64,000 bases of DNA, from positions 26,321,268-26,385,267 of the forward strand of contig CM067503.1 in assembly GCA_034509495.1 (NCBI GenBank), written 5' to 3'. The notes under the pieces were generated by a model. The model was given only the letters and a program-made list of their open reading frames with translations, searched no databases and had not been told where the DNA came from. Positions 58,219-64,000 of the stretch are shown piece after piece. Position numbers and translations under genes: made by a program. How positions within the stretch are numbered: the stretch's first letter is position 1; each line of letters begins with the position of its first letter. The stretch comes from Acestrorhynchus altus. Taxonomy: Eukaryota > Chordata > Actinopteri > Characiformes > Acestrorhynchidae.

Positions 58219-58305
58219 ACATCTGTGTCAACAATGGGTGCAACATAATGTAGCTGAGTGCATTCATTTTAAGGGATGTCCTCAAACATTTGGACATATT
58301 GTGTA
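58037..58305 (-). mobile_element. Complete Tc1-type MITE with an expanded (GT)n inside
   Basis: The left end is TACGCCATATGGACAAAAGT. The right end, opposite strand, is TACACAATATGTCCAAATGT then TTGAGGACA. The ends are inverted and TA-bounded. The interior on the minus strand has GAATGCACTCAGCTACATTA, GCACCCATTGTTGACACAGA, then a long (AC)n, then CTGTCAATAGAATAGGACTC, matching the copy at 63.1 kb. The GT tract at 58161-58214 sits where the related copy has a short CACAC-like stretch. Confidence 0.8.
58161..58214 (+). repeat. (GT)n microsatellite within the MITE
   Basis: About 27 GT units. Confidence 0.95.
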
Positions 58306-58765
58306 TATTCACCTATTCAGCTTATTAATTTGTTTATCCAAAGTTACAGTTACAGAAACATTTTCAGTGAGTGAGAACATACCTAACTCCGTTTACTGCA
58401 TCATGATCTTTAACAAAACAGCCAAATGTGTTCTTCGGCCGCTACCTTCATGTAGCCCTGATTACTGTCTTTATCTGACGTGTTAAAGAAACGTGTATTA
58501 GAGGAGTGTAGTCTAAGCTTTACTGAATTTTACAGTAAAGTCAAGCACATCTGCCTTTCCCAATCTGATTGGATGAAACCGACAGAAGTGAACATGTCTG
58601 GATAAGCTTTGACTTTTTTAAGAGATCACCAGTCTCTTAAATCTAGCAAAACTTTAAAGGACAAACAGGAGAGGAGGGATTGCTGATTTCTGTTATAGAC
58701 CATTACACTCAGTGGTTGTCTGTCAGTAAATGTTTATCATTATTAAAGCTTATTAAAGAAATACT
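58306..58765. other. Intergenic, no recognised feature
   Basis: May include the outer part of the MITE annotated at 58770-58905. Otherwise nothing recognised. Confidence 0.4.
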
Positions 58766-58769
58766 TATA

Positions 58770-58905
58770 ATTTTTTACTTTAAGCACATTTAGGATGGCA
58801 TACTTTTATACATTTACTTGAGGAAAATCATTCAACTTTATCTTTTAAGTATTTTTTAACTTGTAATATTTGTACTTTTACGTAAGCAAAGGACTTCTGT
58901 CACCC
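58770..58905. mobile_element. AAGTAAAAGTA-type MITE end
   Basis: TTTTTTACTTTAAGCACATT, then ATACTTTTATACATTTACTT, and TTGTACTTTTACGTAAGCAA. These are words typical of a hAT-like MITE group frequent in fish. The opposite end was not located. Confidence 0.5.
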
Positions 58906-61300
58906 TTACCACATCGAATTAAATTTAAAGTGTCACTCATCAGTTTTGAGGTATTTGTTGTGGTCATTTCATTTTTGTGATAAATCCATTTAGCAGTGCT
59001 GGCGTAATGCTGCAGTGTACGGTGCTGTCGTGGATCTCTGTGCTAACAGGTAATAGGAGAAGCACTAATACCCATTACTTGCTATATCCTGAAGTGTTCT
59101 GAGAAGCATTAAAGCTCTCCTTGTCAGTGGAGTTTATGCCCTGCACTTCATAGCCATTCTCGCTGTTTGTGTAACCTTGTGTTCCTCTGTATTGGATTTC
59201 CTTCTTTGTCAGTCATCCCAGAAATGCTGATGACTTGTCTGAGAGTGGATATGGTGTGGGAATGTGGATATGTCATACTGCATCATTCTAGCTGGCTTTG
59301 AATCCGTACAAAGAAGCTGATTGATGATTTTACTGTTAAGACCTTTCTGAGGATGGCAACTATAACATTAGCGTAAATATTTGTGGACAGAAGACCTGGA
59401 TTGCCATATCCCAGCAGCGGAATATAAATGACTGGTTAACTTGAGTTATTTCAATCTTTTCATTGGGATAACACCTGCAGAACTCATGAAGGCTGTAAAT
59501 TCAATTGTTCCTTATGAAGTTTAGTGGTTAGATTGCCTGTGTTAGTTTAAGTGGTCCTACTGGCTAAGAATATCAGACAATTTACCTACATTGTCTACTA
59601 TGAACTATCTCATTGTCTATTGACTATGATTATATTCTGTCATCTTTCATCACAAAACTCAAATGAAACACAGGATTTTATGTTGGAGAAGATTGTAGAT
59701 TTTTGAATGGAGTGAAGCAAACATGAGCATGTATCTCAAGCTTTATTAGAGGGATTCTCCAAATGGAAATTCCAAGCTATACAAAAAAGACTCAGACTCT
59801 GGCGGATTATCTACTGGTCATTGTCATCTAGAGTGTCATTCCATGCTGGCTGGTGGCCTGTTTCCATATTTCTCCTGCAGTTAGTATGCCAGTTTTTGCC
59901 ATTGCAAGTATCGCATTAGCATGCTGGCTGGCTGCGGGACTCTTCCAACATCACAAATGCAATGTTAGCATGCCTACTGCAGCCTTCATCCACAATTGCT
60001 ATTATGACATTAGTATGCTGGTTACTGACCTCATTAACACAGTTTTTAAGCCTCCTGTCTTCACTCACATCACATTATGTGAATTATACCTATAAATATC
60101 CTGAGACCTTTATCTGAGATTCTCTGGCTAAGCAGGTGTTATTTTGTGTAAGGATATACACCATTAAATTAACATACAACCAGCTACTTGACTGTATTTT
60201 TGCCTGATTTTTCAGTAATTTCACTGCTGTTGTATTTTAAAGTGTTCTTTTGAAACTTTTCATATTTCATATATAATCCATGACTGAATTTCAAAGATTT
60301 ACTTAACAATTCAGAATCATTCTGCAAATATGTATCATCATATTTATTTACATGAGCTCTTGTCTTTTGGCTTGCTCAGCTAGCTTGGTCACTATTCTTT
60401 GTCATTCTTGCTTTTGAAAGAGTTAATTTGTTTTGATGGTGTACTCTGGGTCCTTTTAGATTCCAATTCATGGCTTCATTTGCTAGACCCTTAAGACACA
60501 TTACATTTGGAATCAGCTATCAATGTTTTCATTAAACAAAATTTGATATAGTTGTCATTGTAGTTGAAATGCTTTGTAAATGTGTATATCATGTTTCTTT
60601 TGGCTCATATTGTCTTAAAAATCACGAATATTAAAACCAGAACCCCTGGCTATATGTCATGAACCCTGACTTTATTTTTTATTAAGATATTTTTTGACCG
60701 TGCAAAGAAACCTCCAGACATCCAAATGTTTCTTTGAGATCTCATGGCTCTATATAAAATCATTGCTTTAGTATGTTGGCCAATGTGTACATATCTCTCA
60801 TCTGTGGAGCTGATACACACTGCATATTGACAATAGGACTATATCCATGTGGTTCCAGATACACCAAGCTCCTACTAGTATGTGTTTAGGGTTGTTATTA
60901 CAGTAAACCAATAAATTGGCATTTTGATCATCTGTTCAATGGTGACCATTTTCTTACTGGAGTCAATTCACTGTAATTATTTTTTTACAGATGCACTGTG
61001 GTGTTTTTATCATTAACGCAACAAAGTTGATTTTCCAGGAAGGTCTATCATTGTCTTTGGACCATATCTAGCTCAAGCAGAACCATTATAATATGATGAA
61101 ACGTTTCCTGGACCTCTACTCCAATTCCAATGTGTTGTGTAATTTTTCCAACGTAAGTGCGGGGACACTGTCTGCTCATTCTCACTTTGGGTGAAAGCAG
61201 TATGACCACTGCTTAGTGGTCACTGGTTACTGGAATAGACATAGAAGAACTTGCTTTGGTACATTTGGTGACTATGCTAATGGACTGATGTATGTCTGAA
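58906..61300. other. Intergenic, one degenerate short tandem array
   Basis: No gene. Near 59842-60020 a TTAGCATGCTGGCTG-like unit recurs about five times with uneven spacing (35-49 bp). A fragment near 60700-60770 resembles the 30.5-kb MITE (CTCATGGCTCTATATAAAAT). The rest is unremarkable. Confidence 0.45.
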
Positions 61301-61304
61301 TAAA

Positions 61305-61478
61305 GTCATGACTGTTTCTGCATTTTTTAACATGATTAAACATATCGACATTTGATCTTTATTAAACTACAATGAGATGGTGATACAATTAAACACATTA
61401 TACTAAAGTAATGTCTTTTAAAAATCATTTGTAAAATGTAATGTTTTGTGAGGAAAACATTAGGACAGACTATAGCAG
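61305..61478. mobile_element. Solo end of the Tc1-like family seen in plpp3 intron
   Basis: GCATTTTTTAACATGATTAA then ACATATCGACATTTGATCTT, TGTCTTTTAAAAATCATTTG then TAATGTTTTGTGAGGAAAAC align with 6510-6670, i.e. the IR/DR end region. No transposase follows; 61480-61730 may hold more decayed transposon DNA but I cannot name it. Confidence 0.6.
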
Positions 61479-61739
61479 AATAGTTGCTTTTACTCTCTTA
61501 AATAATGTCAATTAGATATTTCCTTTAATTACCAGTCTCTGACATGGACTGTGAGAAAATTTTCCCACACCTCCATGCAGACATTTTTCATCTATGTGAT
61601 GTTTCAGCATCAGCCCATTGATGTGTTTTAGGGGTTATCAAGTGTTGATTTTTGCCAACAGATGAACCCAGTCCTTGCCTAGTGGAGAATCCCCACTGGC
61701 AGTCTGACAGTGTAATGTCGGCACAAGTCCAGAAATAAG

Positions 61740-61799
61740 CTTATTCTTCTGGTCTGGAAAACTGTTTTAGTGTGATAGTGGGAGAGATTTGGCAGTTAG

Positions 61800-61846
<47 letters not shown>

Positions 61847-63090
61847 CACACACACCACCTGCCACTCTGACACACTGCCTGAGCATTTAGAGAGCACTTT
61901 TTCTTTTTCTTCCCCTGGACATCAAGGTCCGCATGGTACGCATGTGTTAATATCTCCTGCGCCCCTTTTCTCTCTTCCTCTCCTCCTCAGGGGTCCAGCC
62001 CGACTCAGACCATTTGTTATCTTAGGGGGAAGAAAAGAGAAAAGAGAAAATTGTCATCTGGAACCTTATGCCAAGATGTTATGCAACAAGTCCCAGTCCT
62101 AGTATTCCTGAACCATGCAGTTGGACTTTAGATAGAGAGGGAAAAACAAGGCAAAGGCAGAGTGAGAGAACTGTAAGACAAGATATGAGTCTCTATGAAA
62201 ACCAGATGGTGGAACTGAAAAAAACCTACGGTTGTGGCCAAATTGTCGGTCAGCAGAGGTTTCAGCTGTGGCTTTTTATGCCGAGGGATGTGTAGAATTA
62301 TGAGTGGTCATGCATTTCGTAACATGTCATGAGTTGTCGTTTTTAATGGAGGAGAAGGGTTGCTGAATCATACTCCTCTATGTCATGTATTGTATTGTAT
62401 CACTTCTTTTGAAAGGTGAAAGTTTGGCTAAGAAAAGGAATGGGATGAAGAATTCTTCTCACTAATTTGAAAAGTCCCCAAAGAAGAATAAGTCTTGTAT
62501 GCAGGTGGTGTTTATTAGGAGATGTCATACCACTGTGCTTTGTTTGTTTGCTCTGGGAATCCAGGGAGCCTTGATAAGAAACTCCTGGTTGAAGCTGGTT
62601 GGAATTTTCTGGAATTTATGATTAGCCAGAGTAGTTCCAGTAAATGGAGATGAATACATATTTAATGGAGACATTATTGTGATTACTTCACCAGATACAA
62701 TGTAGTGCTGTTCGAAATATAGGAAACAGAAGGCCTTTATGGATGCTTATTGTTCAAAACTAGTTCACGTGTTTATGATCAGACTTTGCTAGTCACACTA
62801 TATTCATATAGTCATTCACCAGCTCTCAGAGATACTTGTTGCTTGTCCATCCACGGACTGTGTGATACAAAACATGGCCCACATAATTTATCATGTTTTC
62901 CAGCATTATGTTTGTGGATTCATCAGTGTTAGTGAAAATCCTGTGGATAAAAAAAGAAATTTCAAGGTGTGATAAAAGAGACTAAAATAAGTAGCAAGCA
63001 CTAGTAATCTAAGTAGCTCCCTGTGCTACCATATGTATTATTTTCATATGTATGTGGAATGTACTGTACTGTATTTCTTAATAATAGCTG
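61740..63090. other. Intergenic with (AC)n
   Basis: A (CA)n tract at 61802-61846. The frames at 62068-62295 and 62750-62932 have no motif. No gene supported. Confidence 0.45.
61802..61846 (+). repeat. (CA)n microsatellite
   Basis: About 21 CA units, then TGCACACACACC. Confidence 0.94.
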
Positions 63091-63096
63091 TAACTT

Positions 63097-63455
63097 TATA
63101 CAGCTATATGTTCAAATTTTGTGGACACCTTTTCTAATGAATGCATTCATTTACATTAAGTAGCACCCATTGTTGACACCGATCTACAAATGTACACCCT
63201 CAGCTTGTCTAGTCCTTGAAGAGAAGTACCAATAGAAAGTACAAACAGAACAGGATTTTCTGGAGCAGATAAACATGAACCCTTTGGCATCGTGCCTAAT
63301 GCCAGGTGTGGACAAGAGGGTATTAATCCCCCCAGCAATAAGCTGTGAACCAGGTGCAGTGGTGATCATCCAACATCTTGACCTCACTAATAGTCTCTGA
63401 ATGCAGTCAAACCCTTCAAACCCAGCATGGCTGGACAATGCCTTCCCTGGGAAGT
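63097..63455 (+). mobile_element. Tc1-type MITE, + orientation, right end lost
   Basis: TATACAGCTATATGTTCAAA then TTTGTGGACACC is the terminal repeat. Then come AATGAATGCATTCATTTACA, GCACCCATTGTTGACACCGA, GCTTGTCTAGTCCTTGAAGA, TGGAGCAGATAAACATGAAC, CATCGTGCCTAATGCCAGGT and ATCCAACATCTTGACCTCAC. It is the longest of three copies of this family in the window. The right terminal repeat is absent. The minus frames at 63156-63438 are non-coding translations. Confidence 0.8.
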
Positions 63456-63559
63456 AAATTACTACTATTAAAGCTACTATTAAATACTATCATATAATAA
63501 AAACTATAATAATATCATATTTTTAATTTTAATTTTGGAAGAAACAATTACAGAGCAGA

Positions 63560-63740
63560 TGTTGTTCAGTGTCTCATAAACATTAACATTAGCCAGTGTG
63601 AAAAGGCCTTTAGCTGCTTAGAAGTTACCTTGGGTTTCTTTGAAACTATTACACACCCTTGCTCTTGGCATGATCTTTGTTGGTTGAGCACTCCTGAGTG
63701 TAATGGTCTTGAATTTGTACACATTTTGTACACAGTTATG
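63560..63740 (-). mobile_element. Fragment of the 46.8-kb DNA transposon family
   Basis: GTTCAGTGTCTCATAAACAT then TAACATTAGCCAGTGTGAAA, CCTTTAGCTGCTTAGAAGTT and GCTCTTGGCATGATCTTTGT then TGGTTGAGCACTCCTG correspond to the interior transposase region of the element annotated at 46771 and 48490. It supplies part of the DNA missing between those two parts. Confidence 0.7.
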
Positions 63741-63744
63741 TTTT

Positions 63745-64000
63745 TGTTATATTGTGAGGTTTAGAAATGTGAATGTTGACAACCAGCAATCACATTAGCC
63801 AGCAAAACACCAAGCAAACAAACATAATCTGTTTATTTCACCCTTTTTTAATCAGATCAGATATTTTTTGTTGTTTTTTCTTCTTCTGAAAGATAGAATC
63901 AATTTATTAAGGAGTACTTTTCTGTAGGGCTAAAGATTGGTATCTGGGTTAAATAAAATGATACAAAGTGAGAGAGCAGGAAGGCGTAGGTGTGAGGTTA
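63745..64000. other. Intergenic, no recognised feature
   Basis: AT-rich end of the window with T-rich runs. Nothing recognised. Confidence 0.4.

Noticed and set aside
62068..62295. 75-residue frame near the right end as the start of a neighbouring gene
   Set aside because: No motif, no clear promoter or splice structure, and random-looking composition.

Overview
This is vertebrate, almost certainly teleost fish, nuclear DNA. It has a spliced gene with GT/AG introns, AT-rich intergenic DNA, many long (GT)n, (CT)n, (AT)n and (AAT)n microsatellites, and dense remains of Tc1/mariner transposons, MITEs, LINEs and a Ty3/gypsy element of types common in fish genomes. I see no prokaryotic operon, CRISPR array or phage-like block. 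Most of the short open reading frames in the window are microsatellite translations or transposon debris.

Region 1 (1 to about 11,905) is the 3' end of one host gene on the + strand: phospholipid phosphatase 3 (plpp3, also called ppap2b or LPP3). The penultimate coding exon (1515-1691) carries the third catalytic motif of the PAP2 family. The last coding exon (9571-9699) ends with the IIDRNNHHNMV tail typical of PLPP3. A 3' UTR of about 2.2 kb follows, with AATAAA at 11880. The 7.9-kb intron between the exons holds three relatives of one Tc1 transposon family. The exons upstream of position 1 are outside the window.

Region 2 (about 11.9-64 kb) has no host gene that I can support. In human the DNA downstream of PLPP3 is also a large gene-poor interval, so a desert here is plausible. 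Its recognisable content is mobile DNA: a recent-looking LINE with an intact C-terminal reverse-transcriptase reading frame (17.0-18.3 kb); scattered LINE 3' tails of the same group; several Tc1-like remnants (18.8, 33.6, 37.4, 46.8/48.5, 57.0, 61.3 and 63.6 kb); mariner/Tc1-like MITEs (21.2, 43.9, 58.0, 63.1 kb); a textbook solo LTR with a 5-bp target duplication (26,415-26,751); a decayed LINE pol of a second family (34.9-36.7 and 40.5-41.3 kb); a third LINE fragment (40.0-40.3 kb); an L2-like LINE lying between two pieces of a DNA transposon (46.8-48.8 kb); and a broken Ty3/gypsy element interrupted by a LINE tail (53.9-55.8 kb).

The most informative points are structural: nested insertions that order events in time, a microsatellite that grew inside a MITE, a (TC)n tract serving as the polypyrimidine tract of a plpp3 exon, and two pairs of inverted (TG)n/(CA)n tracts within 1.1 kb. 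I did not find a convincing undescribed biological system. Repeat family names come from memory of fish repeats and motif reading, not from a database search, and most repeat boundaries are approximate.
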